This document shows positions 23,252-36,700 of a DNA stretch of 64,000 nt, piece after piece (position 1 is the stretch's first letter; every line of letters begins with the position of its first letter). A program made the translations under genes and the position numbers. Origin of the DNA: Pomphorhynchus laevis (Eukaryota > Acanthocephala > Palaeacanthocephala > Echinorhynchida > Pomphorhynchidae); NCBI GenBank assembly GCA_012934845.2, contig WNNJ02002733.1:1-64000 (forward strand), written 5' to 3'. The notes under the pieces are model-generated. The model made no database searches. It was not told the origin of the DNA and worked only from the letters and a program-made list of their open reading frames with translations.

Positions 23252-24011
23252 CAGTATTAAGGCCGGTTTTAAACGAATTGTGAACAATTATCCCAAGATC
23301 CTTTGTATACGAATTTGTGGGAATAATCTCACCGCAAACAGAATAATCATTTGGTAAATCACTACGACCAAATGATTATTCTGTTTGCGGTGAGATTATT
23401 CCCACAAATTCGTATACAAAGGATCTGGGGATAATTGTTCAGAATTCGTTTAAAACAGGCTTAATACTGAAAATATATGCAACATGTCGAGGAAAAGTAT
23501 TTACATGATCAAAAATACCTTTAGTTCGCTTCCACCGTCTCAGTTCTCACTATTATATAAGGCGTTGATCAGACCAATCATTGATTATGCTTCACCTGCG
23601 ACTTTTCCTTCTACACGTGGTGAAATAAACCAATTAGAAAATATTCTTCGCCGATTTTCTAAGCTATGTTCTGGTCTTCGAAACATTGCCTACTGTGATA
23701 GACTAAGCCAACTAAATATTACTTCAGTTTACACGAGATATGTGTACAGTGATTTATTACAGTTATGGCGAATGATCCATGTCTTTCCAGGTTATCCATC
23801 AAAATCCGTTATTCTAAATGATCGCCCGAGCCACAGAGGACACTCTTTATCTGTTGTTGTGCAATCACACAGGAAATGTCACGGATACTTGCGATTATCT
23901 CACAGAGCAGTAAACCTATGGAACCGATTGCCGAATTCGATTGTGTCTATGACACAGTACAAATCATTCCAGAATATGCTGAGCATGTGGATAAAACGAG
24001 AAGAATCTTAA
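23252..24011 (+). mobile_element. LINE family C copy C1, C-terminal part with an inverted duplicate of its 5' end
   Basis: From 23367 the plus strand encodes NDYSVCGEIIP, YTKDLGIIVQNSFKTGLIL and then the open frame 23484-24011 (SRKSIYMIKNTFSSLPP, LYKALIRPIIDYASP, LSHRAVNLWNRLPNSIV). DLGIIV, YKALIRPIIDYA and WNRLP are hallmarks of the post-RT domain of CR1/Jockey-type LINEs. The first 104 bp are also present in reverse at 23252-23355, separated by 11 bp. The duplicate is not simply an inversion, because both arms contain the same sequence. There is no obvious poly(A); the element stops near 24020. Confidence 0.85.
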
Positions 24012-26084
24012 TAGGAAATATATAACTATACGTGACAATTATTATTGTTGAACTACTCTTTTTTCTTAATATTGTGATCAGACAAAATAACTCTTTTATG
24101 TGTCAAAGTCTTGTAATAAATAATAATAAAATCTTTATACAGATTATAATCTGTATAAAGATTATACAGATTAATCTTTACACGCTATATATAGTATAAA
24201 ATACATAGACTCAGTTAGATGATCTGATTTTTTATTTTTCTGAAATATCCTAATAAAATATAAATTAAATTTATAAAAATTGACTTTTATTTTAAATTTC
24301 AATTTTCAATTTTAACTTTATATAAATATAAATTGTATAAAATATTTATTATCATTAATTATTTATCTTTATATTTCATTTATATATTGTAAAAATAAGT
24401 AGACTAATAATTTGATCTATCTAACTTGGTGGTGTCGTTACAAACTAATTCTGCAATTGACATTCTTGCTCGAGTTCTGTCGTAACAGGCAGATTCTGCA
24501 AAAACAGTATCCAAACCTTTAATTTTAGCTAATTTAAATATCATTTATCCTGTAAATAATATACACGTTAGCTGTTATACGTTTAATTTGATAATAAGCG
24601 ATCAAGTTTAATATATAGAAGAAACTGATCATATTTTTGTAATTATGTACTTGTAATATTCGTTCAAAATCAGATTTAGTCTCTTTTAATTTTTCTAATT
24701 ATATAATTAATTATTATTTATTATTTATCAATTCTTAATTTGCAATTTGCCTTTAGTATCTATTTATTTTCTCTTCAAATATTATTTTTCATCTTGGTTT
24801 GAAGTGGGATCTAATATAACTTAAAATAAAAGGCAGTATATTAATCCGTTTTAAAAAAGGCAAGTCTATTCTAGAGCAGAAATAGAACATTGAAGTACAG
24901 AGCAAATAGTCTCTGTATTTTAGACTTCAAAGAGTTTAGGTCTCTGTACACGAGGACTTAGAGAGCAGAGCAAATAGTGATCCAACTGTCACAGATGTTT
25001 ATTTTTCTAATAAAAGTTGTGTAATCCTGTCCCAATCAAACTACAATCGTATTTATTAAGAAATAATAACTAATACCTGCGCGTAGCAAATATTGTCCAA
25101 CAATGAAAATAATTTCGTGAATCAAGGTGTCATTTATAAATTATCGATTTGTTCAGCGTTAACCAACATTTCAAACAGAAACCAAAACAATAATTTTATA
25201 ATTCAAATTAGACCTCCTAATAAGTTTTTGTTTGTTAATGAGATCATTTAAAAATCATCTAACAGATTAGGACGGTTTGGGTGAATTAATTGTAAAATAC
25301 AACTATAAAACGCTAGTTTTCGAATTTTTCGAAGCTATCTTTGGCTTACAACCTGGTCATTATGTGCATTGACACAACAATGCTTTGTACGCAAATCATG
25401 CTTTCTCGAACCCATTTTCCACAATTTTAAATCAATCTTCAAAACAACTTGCAATGAAAACATGAAATTTAAGTTTGTCATATATTGGGTACATACATTA
25501 GTTTTGTTGTGGAAATAAAGATTACACATTTAAAAAACATTTTTTTTCAAGTGTTTCTTAATAGCATCGCAGATACGACAAATAAGAGAGTAACCTAGCC
25601 AGGGAGGAAAAAAGTAACTCGATATCCAATGCATTGTTGCCACTAACCTGACTTTAACGCAGACAGTGTAGAACTATCAAAAATTGCTTTTGCATTTGGT
25701 TAAAATAAATGCAAAAAATCGAAGAAAACAGCAGCTCTATATAAACTTTAGATAAATCATTCATAAAATAAAATGTACCGTCAAGCAATAACATCATAAT
25801 GTAGTTAATATTTATTCTCATTGCTATAAACATTGAGTTCGACTGATAAATCATAATGAATAAATCGATTAAGAAATTATCTCATTGAAACGGGTGTCAC
25901 GGTATTTAAAATCAAAATTATAAATTTTATTGATTATAGATGGAGTGGATAAATTAACGCTAACGAGTTTGTAGGAAACAACGTATTTTTAATTTCGAAA
26001 TTCATTTTGTGTTCCATATTTAACTGATATCATTTTCATGAAACAATTGTTTCGTGAAAATAGCTTAGTAATTCATATAATAAT
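24012..26084. other. Non-coding AT-rich DNA with a family P-like distal fragment
   Basis: 24125-24420 contains ATAAAATACATAGACTCAGTTAG and TAAAAATTGACTTTTATTTT, both found at the far end of family P copies, and a small palindrome at 24130-24163. The remainder, including ORFs at 25335-25529 and 25654-25854, shows nothing recognisable. Confidence 0.45.
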
Positions 26085-26895
26085 AAGATTTTATTACTAA
26101 AAAAGTGGTGAATACATATGACAAAAAATAGTCAGTCTGAAAAAACAGCCTGAGAAGTCAGTCCAAATAACAGAAAAACCAACTCATAGCTTCTTAATCG
26201 TCTTCTTCCGATTATGGCCTTAAATCCGTGGGATCTGAGCCCCCAACCAATCCAACACGTCGCTTTCCAATTGAACAACCCGGGGTCTTTCACCTCCCGA
26301 AGAATCCAATCGATGTGGACGATGCTGGGTAAACGAGAGACGAGGAGCTTAAGAAACCTTAGCCTTTGATCTGGGGGACGTCCTCTCGAAAAGAAGACTA
26401 ATCCCGAGATAGCCCAAGTGCCCCAAAGGCGCACCTGGGTTTTCCATTTCAATGACAGATGCTAGGCCCGTTTCAGAGCCCACCTAGCTCTCTTTAGAAT
26501 ACGTTTGAGTCTATCCATGTCGTCTTTCGCCGACCAGTTCACCGAAACGGTAAACCCCAGGTATTTTACCTGGGGTTGACCGTAAAATATAAACTGGTCG
26601 GCGTAAAATTTCGCCGACCAGTTTAACTGGGGTTTACCGGGGGAGAGCGCAGAGAGTGCTAGTCTCTTAAGTTTTTGCATCGTCACAGCGGAGCCGTGAA
26701 AGACAACCACCTGCTTAGCGGACTTTAGAACAAGGTTGAACATGGGCAACTGGTCTTTTAATCTTAAAAAGAAGCGGCTGATGTCCAAGACTACGTCTTT
26801 GCACCTGCGTTCAGTGAACAAGGCTGTGGTGTCATCAGCGTACACCACTAGACGTTGATCACGATTAATATTTTGAATTGATTAATGGAGGCATC
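26085..26895 (-). mobile_element. LINE family E copy E3, 5' truncated
   Basis: The open frame at 26848-26462 starts at RT motif C (VYADDTTALFTERR, intact) and covers FNLVLKSAKQVVVFHGSA, VKYLGFTVSVNWSAKDD and RLKRILKRARWALKRA. A second frame, 26452-26132, carries the C-terminus (WKTQVRLWGTWAISGLVFF). The tRNA-like tail is at 26215-26300 and the element ends at about 26085. Inside it, 26529-26639 holds the sequence CGCCGACCAGTT in three alternately oriented copies around an AACCCCAGGTA/TACCTGGGGTT hairpin, which is absent from E1 and E2. Confidence 0.88.
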
Positions 26896-27109
26896 AAGAT
26901 ATAAAATAGGAGAGAAATAATTCATATTTGCGTTATGCAAATGATACCAGTAACTTTAAAGTTACATTCAACTTAAAACTATTTTTATTGTATTGCGGCT
27001 ATTGTTCAGTAACGAGACAGATTAACGTTATTTTTCAATGACTTGGTCAAAAGATCGAAGAAACCAAAATATGCTAAACAAATGAGTATTAGGTCAACTT
27101 ATATTTTTT

Positions 27110-27295
27110 AACAAGGTAACTTAAGACAATTCGAAATCTAAAAATATTAAAAATGAATACGAAAAATTAAAACGATTTTAATTTTTTTGTCGAAGATAAA
27201 TGTACCAATCCACAATTTCGTAATATTAAAATGAAAATACGAAACAATTTAAAAAATTTCAATAGAATTTTGTGAAAACTAATCCAGAACATCTA
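27110..27295. repeat. 85-bp satellite, left block
   Basis: Units with AATCCACA, ATATTAAAAATGAATACG and AATTAAAACGATTT. It continues, after an inserted LINE, at 28896-29430 and again, after a second LINE, at 30490-31195. Confidence 0.8.
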
Positions 27296-28895
27296 CCCTC
27301 AGCACATATTAACATACAACTACAAACTCATATAAACTGACCCCACACATATTCTTGGGTTGGCAATCAACATCATCGTTGTCTCCGATCGTTTTGCTGC
27401 CTGCACCTCACTATTCATTTTTGATCCTGGTCTATCCGATATTTTCTCGTCACTCTTGATCTCACTTCGAATCACACCCTACTTCACACACCTAACATCT
27501 TAAGTCGTCCTCGGAGAAATATTGACCTCCCTCTTCTCCGCTCTGCCTTATTCAAATCGTATCTATCCTCCCCCAAATAATGTATTCCTCTCCTCATGAT
27601 CTCGTCTTTCTTTTCGACTATGAACTCATATTTACTCTCGATCTTCTCTTGTCCTTCAAGCCTCACCCTCACCGTCGCTCGCATCTGCCCCGTGATTTGA
27701 CATCAAATGCCTACTTGCAGAGTCGACTCCGTCATGCTTTCGTGTCTATAACCGCTCTCGGACGTGATATCCGCTCACTCCGATTCGCCGTGATTCCTAT
27801 TTTGTTCTTAGACGGTATAATCGCAACCTACTAAGTACCAAATGCAACTCCTTCTGACAGCATAAAAGTCTCTCGTGCATATTTTTAACTCAATCCTTTC
27901 TCTCTTCTCTTCGTCTTGCAAAATCAATTCCCATGATTATTCGTCATTTCTCCAGACCTAAGTATCACGTTGCTCTCTCACAACTCCGTTTCCATCCGAT
28001 TTCAATCTATTTCGCATTGCCTAATCCTCCCGGAACTCTTTCATATTCTCCCTGTATCACCTGCCGAAGTCTCATCTGTCCACATGTCCTTGCCCAGCAA
28101 AACCTCACCTCCCGATCCCCTGCCTACCCCCATACTAAAATCCATATAATCATCGATATATCCTTCATTATGAAGAGGATATCGACAGTAATCATATTGC
28201 CTTCGTTATGATTACAGCTTTTCTTACTCCCCGTATAATGGTTTGCATCATATCTATCCGACCGTTTTTTTCTAATCTGTTCGAATTCATCATCCTCCCC
28301 TACAATCCTTATTTTCTGCAAGTCCAACAAGGTTTAGTCCTAGGTCCCCTGTTTTTTCTCTTCTGCTTAGCAATCTCCCTCACTTACCAAGCCTTACTCC
28401 TTTAAGATAATGCAAGACGTCGATGACTCATGCACCGCCCATGGCATACACGATATCGGCATTTATGCCTCCAAGTGATTTTCCTCAATCTACAAAGTCT
28501 CTCCCATCTTCATCTCGTTCTAAACACCGATAAGTCCAGAATAATGTGAATCCTCCTCCGTCAACATAACCGCATAACACAACCGCATCCAACTCCGCCT
28601 TCTTCTCGTCACTTTTCGTCTCATCGTTGTCGGACCCCCATCGTTCATCAATCTCCCTTTCTTAGACGACACTCGCCTAACCTCCCTCTATCGCTGCATT
28701 TTGGTCATTCTCTCTTACTCCAAGTTCCCAATTACTCCAACAACTACGGTTTCCGATCTTTCTTTGTCGCGCCCTTTCGCTTGGAGTCAGATCCATATCG
28801 ACGTCTGACGCGCTCCCTCCTTTGTCACATTCAAATACCTCCTGAGTTCCCACCTTTTCGACAAATGACTTAGATTATTTTGTGGTCATGCAAAA
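27296..28895 (+). mobile_element. LINE family A copy A7, heavily decayed
   Basis: Plus-oriented copy starting within the endonuclease (GATCCTGGTCTATCCGATA, matching the SDPGLSDHFLITLDL part of A3) and running through the RT motif B region (TCCAACAAGGTTTAGTCC at about 28323) to the C-terminus (GTTCCCACCTTTTCGACAAA, 28847-28866). It is more diverged than the minus copies and lacks the 3' hairpin. It sits inside the 85-bp satellite, so it inserted into that array. Confidence 0.85.
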
Positions 28896-29430
28896 TTGTG
28901 TCTCAATCCACAATTTAGAAATTATAGAATTGAACACGAAATAATTACAGCGATTTCCAATTTATATTTTAATCGAGATAACAGGAGACAATGCGCATTT
29001 TAGACACGAAGGAATTAAAACAATTTACAATCGAAATTTTCACCAAGAAGTTAACCAGCGTAAATTTATTATTTAGAAATATACAAAATGAATACGAAAC
29101 AATTAAAGCGATTTTCAATTGATATTAAAATCGAGGTAACCAATGACAATCAACACTTTAGAAATATTAAAAATGAATACGAAACAACATATTTTTTGTC
29201 GATTAGATATTATATGTCAATTCTCAATTTAAAAATATTAACAATGAATACGAGAGAATAAAAACAATTTTAAATCTATATTTTTACTGAGAAGGTTACT
29301 TGGGACATTTAAAAATGAAAGAAAGAAATACAAAACAATAAAAACGATTTCCAAACGACATTCTTATCGAGAAGATAACATGAAGCAATGCACATTTTAT
29401 AAATATTAAATATAAATACGAAGGAATTAA
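28896..29430. repeat. 85-bp satellite, middle block
   Basis: About six decayed units with AATCCACAATTTAGAAATT, GAATACGAAACAATTAAAG and ATATTTTTACTGAGAAGGT. Flanked by two LINE insertions. Confidence 0.85.
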
Positions 29431-30489
29431 ACTGGAGGCGTACAGTATGTGACTACGTATAAATGTATTAAAAATAATGCAGAAGCATTTAGCTTCAAGA
29501 GATCTACGCATCATACCTAGTAGACGAAGAAAGTTGCTTGAGGTGTAGATCACGTGATCACGTGATTTGAGGTCATTCGATACAAAGATGCCTAAATCGG
29601 TCGTTTTAGCAAATCCACGGTGAAGATGCATAAATTTGTCTGGATTAAGCAGTAAGCATTTACTACGGCATTAATCATTTAATCGATTTACGTCTTCTTG
29701 TAAGATGTCAGTGTCTGCTATGTCATCAACTGTCCTTAACATATTCAAGTCATCTGCGTAGATCATCAGGAAGATCGTTTATATAAACATTAAACAAGGG
29801 ACTTAGAACGAAACCTTGAATGAATCCTTTTGAAAATGAAGCCCTGTCGACATATATTCACTAACTTTTACAGCAACAGTACGGTTAGTGAGGAATGAGC
29901 AGATTCGCTCGATAAGTGAACCACATATACCGAATTTCATTCTATCTTAAGAAGAATAATGTGAACTACTCCATGGAACGACATTGACAAATCGAAGAAA
30001 TCACATCAATACTTGAGTTTGCCTGCCTTGCGGCAATTCAAATATTACGGGCAGCAATTATATTTGTTACTGTAGAACGACCTGGTCTAAATCCGTGTTG
30101 GTTGTTGCAGAGAATGCGATAACGTTCGAGGAGACCGTGTAACAACGCACTCTATCACTTTACAGGCTATACATGTAAGATTTACTGGTCTGTAACTTGA
30201 TGCAGGGTGTCGGTTGCCTTTCTTAAATAGTGGTATGATAATAGATTTCCCGCAGACAGTGGGAATAGTAGTACTGCATGTAATTGAGTGCTGAAATACA
30301 AGCAAAAGAGGTTTGGCTACATCAGTCACTAACTCCTGGAATAGTATGGCAAGGATACCGTCAGGACCCGAATTCGTAGAACGAGATTATTTAATTCATA
30401 CAGTATATGGATTTAAATATGGATAAAAAGCATATGGATTAGATGATGTTGTACGACATAGACATGATAAAAAGCTGGATTTTTTCTTG
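29431..30489 (-). mobile_element. LINE family F RT fragment (CR1/Jockey-like)
   Basis: Reading right to left: the frame 30329-30087 has KSIIIPLFKKGN, ASSYRPVNLTCIACKVIE (a palm-entry block shared by CR1, Jockey and RTE-like RTs); near 29810 FIQGFVLSPLFNVYINDLP (motif B); near 29760 MIYADDLNMLRTV (motif C, intact); then LLLNPDKFMHLHRG and TTDLGIFVSNDLKSRDHV. About 1 kb remains, without the endonuclease and with an incomplete C-terminus. Interrupted by several frame changes. It is inserted into the 85-bp satellite. Confidence 0.85.
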
Positions 30490-31195
30490 CGTTTCATGAG
30501 AGTTGCTTTATTACGTTTAACTCTGATATTACGTATTTCCAATCTATATTTTTACCGAGAAGGTAACCTATGTCAATCCATAAATATTACGTATTTCCAA
30601 TCGATATTTTTTTACCAAGAAGGTAACCTGTGCCAATCCTTATTTTAAATATACTAAAAATGAACACGAACAAATATCTTTTCGCCGAGGTAACCTAGAA
30701 CAATCCACATTTTATAAATATAAAAAATAAATACGAAACAATAAAAGCGATTTTAATTCAATATTTTTGCATTAAAACCATATGTCAATCCTCAATTTAG
30801 AAAAAAAAGTGAATATGAAACAATTAAAACGATTTCCATTCGATATTTCTAGCGAGAAAGTAACTTGTGTAAATCCACATTTTAGAAATAATAATAATGA
30901 ATACGAGAAAATTAAAACGATTTCCAATCGATAACTTAGCGGAGAAGGTAACCAGGGATAATCCTTATTTTAGAAATAATAAAATCGAATACGAAGCAAT
31001 ATCCTTTTGCCGAGGTAATCTGGAACAATCCACATTTTAGAAATATTAAAAATAAATACGAATAATTATATTTTTTCGAGAAGTTATCGTAGAACAATCC
31101 ACAGTTTAGAACTAATAAAAATAAATACAACAGTTAAAAAGATTTCAATTCAATATTTTTACCGAGTAATTAACCTTTCAAGTTCGAATATTATG
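30490..31195. repeat. 85-bp satellite, right block
   Basis: Spacing between successive AATCC motifs is 85, 85 and 88 bp (30701, 30786, 30871, 30959) and then drops to about 67-69 bp, where units lack the AACAATTAAAACGATTTCC part. Two unit types therefore coexist. Non-coding. Confidence 0.9.
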
Positions 31196-32219
31196 AAAAA
31201 TGCGAATATTCTTAGACTCTATGTCAATTTACGAAGATAATCACATATTGCTAAATCGGCTTAAATTGTATGCATACATATAGGTATTCAAGACATTATT
31301 TTTATGCATTTTATTAATTGATATCAAATGAAGTAAGAGACTGAAAAAAACTATTATCTAGTCAGACACGCGCAAACTGTAGTTTTTCGGTTTGCATTTA
31401 TTCTATGCTATTTAACAGCTTGCAACCATATTATTTTAGCTTTATATTCGTTCTTTTATTGTGGATAGTAGCAACAATTACAGATTGAAGAAAAATAAAA
31501 GATCCGAAAGATCTGCTTACCAAACAATTAAGAAATAAATTTTTATTTAATGAAAAATCAGCCACCTTGTGCTTGAATTGTAATAAAATAAAAAACGTCA
31601 CTGAATATAAAACAAATGATCCAATTTTAAACAACTAACTTCGTTAAATATTTTTATTAATAAAAGGCCGGAATCACAGTTTATAACTAATAAAAACATT
31701 TATAAAAACGTAATAAGAGTAGTTTATGTGAATTATAAATATAATCACATATTAGCAACGTATTACATGGTAATTAATGCACAGGTGATTAACGAATAAA
31801 ATCAGTTAAACTTTAATCGTTAGATACGTAAAAGGACATCTGCAAAAAAATATTTTTTTATTATTTTTCAGTCCCTTTCAAAATAAATATGAAAGTAAAA
31901 CTAACTTTACTGCGATTTTGCTGAAATTAAAAAAATCAAAACTACTTTATTAAGATACATGTGAATCGGTTTATCATTAATTTCTCATAATCGGTTTTTC
32001 AGATAGTAATATTATACAATCTTGACGGTAATCGAGTTTTAAGTTTCCGATGATTGAAACATAATTATTAAAAAAAATGTTTTCTCTATGTTGGTTTCTA
32101 AAAGCTTTTGTCTGTTTGCAGACATGTAAACACTTGAACGATTTGTAACCACAAAAGTAACCATTTGTAAAATTCGGTAAAACGCAAGGCAAAAAGTCAT
32201 AGCGATAAAGGAAAAAATA
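31196..32219. other. Non-coding AT-rich DNA
   Basis: No gene, repeat or structure recognised. Short ORFs on the minus strand (31431-31634 and 31977-32192) have no motif. Confidence 0.45.
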
Positions 32220-32645
32220 AAAATATATCAGATCAGATAACTGAGTTTATGTATTTTATACTATTTATAAATAGTTTATAAAATATACTATTTTTATATA
32301 TAATATAATATTTAGTATGTATATTATATATTAATATTATATATAATATTTTTATAATATACTATATATATTTGATTTCTTTATCAAATATTAAAAATAA
32401 TAATAAATAATAATAAAGATTTTACAACGTATATCAAGTTAAAATTACAAATAAAATTTAAAATAAAAGTCAATTTTTATGAATTGACTAATAAATAACA
32501 GACGATTCATCATAATAAGCACTAGGGATCATCAAAAGGAACTTATATCTTATCAGGTTTCGACAACTATATACACGCTAATGACGTACTTCCTCTGATG
32601 GAATTTGATTATTACATAATATATATTTTATAATAATATATATTT
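32220..32645 (-). repeat. Family P 3' region, copy P3
   Basis: Minus-strand reading gives TATCAGAGGAAGTACGTCA, TCGAAACCTGATA, AGTTCC..TTTTGATGATCCCTA, ACAGACGAT-type and TCAATTCATAAAAATTGACT, ending with TAAAATACATAAACTCAGTTA at about 32260. It preserves the conserved GAAACCTGATA and GATGA elements. Confidence 0.75.
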
Positions 32646-32675
32646 AATAATATATATTATTTGAGTTTATAATAC

Positions 32676-33550
32676 ATATTTATTTAACGTGAAAAAATGC
32701 GTACCAGCTGGACGCTTACAAGTCCACTAAAAAGTTGAAAAAGTCAATTAGATAAATTGTTCAAATTGAACCAGATTTGACGTTTGAAGAATGGCAGAAA
32801 GGTTGATTGACGTATATGAATGTGCAGATAATTCCACGAGAGAGTAGCAGCCACAAGGAAAGAGCACATGCCAAAGGAGGTAGAGTCGTTTGGGACATGT
32901 AAAAGAAAGGAATTACGGCAATGTAAGGAACAGTAAACTGGTGAGAATTATGAAAATGAAAGCTGAGAAAGGAATGGGTATGAAAAGTTACAAGGCGGAA
33001 AGCAATGATAAGACGAATTTAAACACGAGAATAAATGGTAGGCAAAAGAAGAATGACACTAGGTGAGTTGGAATATAGACTAAGACAGTAATCGAGTTTT
33101 GAGAATAGGAGAGAAGATATGAGTCGTACAATAAGGGAAATCGATCTATCTACGAATTTGACGGAAGTTGCAGGCCATCAACATAATTGAGTGTACTTTA
33201 TCATTAACGAAAGGCTTAAGTGAAAGTTGGTGTTCGAAATGGTAGCGTAGGAAAACGAGATGTATAACGATAGGAAGAATTGCCGAAGTGAATGATACGG
33301 AGGGAAAATCTAAGCCGAGGCCTCACGGTAAGATCCACATAAGATCTTCAATATGATAAACATGTGCATGATCATAGATGAGAATGTTATCAGTATATTA
33401 AATAATATATCAGTTAAACGTATTAGAAATCAAAAACAAGTCACCGAGAAGAGAGTAAAGCAAAGGCCCTAATACTGAGCCTTGTGGAACACCAGAGAGA
33501 TGAAAAATGATGATAAGAGAAGAGTTAGAACAAGCGCGAAAAGTACCGTT

Positions 33551-33599
<49 letters not shown>

Positions 33600-33735
33600 T
33601 AAAAACAAGCAACGGGTAAAGAGAAGCCATAATTAGGACGAAGGCGATGGAGAAGAATCGAGTGATTAACGATGTTAAAAGCGGATGATATATCAAAAGA
33701 AACTATGACGCTACATACTTGTTAATCGCGCGAGA
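32676..33735 (-). mobile_element. LINE family B, minus copy, 3' half
   Basis: Related to family A but distinct. The 3' end carries a weaker version of the hairpin (GCGTCCAGCTGGTACGC) and TTCACGTTAAATAAATA. Readable parts include the motif B region (GGTGTTCCACAAGGCTCAGT at about 33480) and the terminal domain. A (AT)n run of about 45 bp sits at 33554-33597. The RT start at about 33735 abuts LINE A3; the 5' half of B resumes at 37560. Confidence 0.8.
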
Positions 33736-33766
33736 TTAACAATTGCAAATTGACAAAATTAACAAT

Positions 33767-36700
33767 TGTGGTAAATGCGTGCCAGCGCACGCTTACATGA
33801 CCACAGCAAAACAAGACTGCGAATCAGGTGTCAAAAGGTGTGAACGGAAGGAGGTGTTTGAATGTGATAAAGGAGGGGGCGCGGCGGACGTCGAGAGAGG
33901 AGTTGATTCCAGGCGAGTGAGGCGGCGACGAGGAAGGATCGGAGACCGTAGTTGTTGAAGTAATTAGGAACGTGGAGTAAGAGGGTATGACAGGAACGAA
34001 GCGATAGCGAGGTGGGGCGAGTATCGTCTAAGAAAGGAAGGTTGATGAACGATGGGGAGCCGACAGCGATGAGACGAAAAGTAATGAGAAGAGGGCGAAG
34101 TTTGATGCGGATGTGGATGGTGAGCCAGGAGAGTTGGCGAAATATGTGGATGTGTGGTCGAAGCGACGGAGACGAAAGAGCACTCGAACGGCGGTGTTGA
34201 TTATTCGTTGTAGGGGTAGGATGATGGATTTTGGAGAATTGGCGAAAAGGCTAAGGCAGTAATCGATTTTAGGGAAAAGAAGCGATGAAAGAAGAGACAT
34301 ACAAGAACGGAAGTCGATAATGGGGGCGGATACGGCGGATGTCACAGAGAATTTAGTTAGATGAGCGGACCTTTTCACGGACGAAGGGTTAAAGTGAAAG
34401 GTGATCATCGAAATGGAAGCCTAAGAAAGTGAGATTGTGGACTATGGGGATGATCGATGAGGCAAAATATACAGTAGGAGGAGATATGTTTAGTTTACGG
34501 GGGAGGATCCGCATTATTTTGGACTTTTCGAAGTTAAAACAAGATGGAGATTGGAGAGACGTTTGTAGAGAGAAGAAATACAGTTGGAGGCAGAAATGTC
34601 CGATATCGTGTATGCGATGTGCGGGTGCATGAGCATAGATTAGAATGTCATCGGCGTATTGCATGACGTTAAAGGAGTAAGGTTTGATAAACGGAGAGAG
34701 ATCGCCAAGCAGAAGAGAGAAAAGCAGGGGACCTAGGACTGAACCTTGTGGGACCCCGCAAAAAATAGGGATGGGAGGGGAGGATGATGAATTAGAACAG
34801 ACGCGAAAGGAACGGTCGGATAGATATGAGGCGAACCATGCTACGGAGGAGGAAGAAAATCCGTAATCATAACGAAGGCGAGAAAGGAGGACGGAGTGGT
34901 CGACAATGTCGAATGCGGAGGAGAGGTCGAGAGAGATGAGAACACTATATAGAGCCTTGTCTCGAGAAATGAGTAAGTCGTTGTACACTTTTATGCATGC
35001 GATTTCTGTCGAGTGATTAGAGCGGAAAGCGGATTGGAAAGGAGGGTACAGATTGGATGAGGAGAGATAAGCGTTGATTTGTATTAAGATGAGGCGTTTT
35101 AAGGTCTTAGAAAGAGCAGGAATTAGTGAAATGCGGCGATAGCTAGAAGGAATGGAGGAACCGAGCGATTGTTTCTTAAGGAGGAGACGAACGATTGCTG
35201 GATTTCCAGTGTGAAGGGAAGATACGACTGCGGATGGACGAGTTAAACAAGGTTGTGAGAAATGGGGATATCGATGAGCATATAGATTTTAATATGTGAG
35301 TAGGCAGGGGATCGGCAGGTGAGGTTTTGTTGGGCAAGGACATGAGGACAGATGATACTTCTGTAGGTGAGACAGGGATAAGATGAAAGAGTTCCGGAAG
35401 GATGAGAGTAGACTGGGCAGAGTGGGATAGGATGGAGACCGGGGTGTGAGAGAGCAACGTGGATACTTTAGTCTGGAGAAATGATGAATAATCATGGGGA
35501 TTTATGTTGCAATACGAAGAGGAGCGAGCAAGGATTGAGTTAAAAGTATGCCAGGGAGTCTTAGAGTTGAATGAAGTGATGATTTTATGCTGCCATAAGG
35601 AGTTGCATTTGGTACGTAGTAGGTTGAGATAAGACCGGCGAAGGGCAAGATAGGAATCACGGAAAGACGGAGTGATCAAGCGGAAATCACATCTGAGAGA
35701 GCGGTGATAGACTCGAAAAGCATGGCGGAGTCGACACTTTGAGAGTAGGCATTGGATGTCAAACCATGGGGCACGGTGCAAGCGACGGTGTGGGTGAGAC
35801 TTGAAGGGCAAGAGAATATCGAGAGTATATGTGAGTTCAGAGTCGAAAAGAAAGGCGAGATCGTGAGGAGATGAATATGTTATTGTGGGTAATGATAGAG
35901 ACGATTTGAGTAAGGCAGAGCGGAGAAGGGAGAGGCCAAGATTTCTCCAAGGGCGACGTAGGATTGTAGGTGTGTGAGGAGGGGTGTGATTGTGAGTGAG
36001 ATCAAGGGTGATAAGAAAGTGATCGGATAGACCAGGATCAGAGATGGACAGTGAGGTGTAGGCAGCAAAATGATTGGGGACAGCGATAATGTCGAGTGGC
36101 CCATCATGTATATGTGTGGGGGCAGTGGAGACTAGTTTGTAATTGTAGTTGGATAGAATGTTGATGAACCGGATAGAATCCGTGGAAGAGGGGCGGTCTA
36201 GGCGGATATTGAAGTCGCTTAGAACGAGTAAAGGGATTGAGGACAAATAACAATGAGAAAGGAGGTCAGCGAGTTCGGTAAAAAATAAGGCTGTAGGAGC
36301 TGATGAACCAGGACGGTATACAATGGCGAGATCTAGAGTGATCGGGTTAGAATAACGACAAGTGAGCAATTCAAAAGAGCAAGGACTGAAAGGGGGATTG
36401 ATTTTTCAAAGAGACGCTGGGTGACGCGCGAATGCGACGATGCCGCCATGATGAGAGAATTTAGAAGGACATAAACTGAGAGGGCAAGCGGATTCGACTA
36501 GGGAGCAAACGGCAGAGAGCAGATGGCGAATGGAAAGGTCGTCGGAATCTAAGTTCCAGGATTCGGTGAGGGAGAATAGATCGATGGATTGCTTGGTAAA
36601 TAGGTTGAGGATAATATCGGATTTATTGAGAATAGATCTAGTGTTGAGGATACCAAAGCGGAAACCGTGTGTTGTGGCGAAAGGGTCTGGTGGAGAAGAC

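Noticed and set aside
26085-26895. Functional RT gene because YADD is intact
   Set aside because: The copy is 5' truncated, lacks the endonuclease and most of the palm, and carries an internal inverted duplication.
33554-33597. Regulatory (AT)n element
   Set aside because: A simple dinucleotide run inside a dead LINE B copy.
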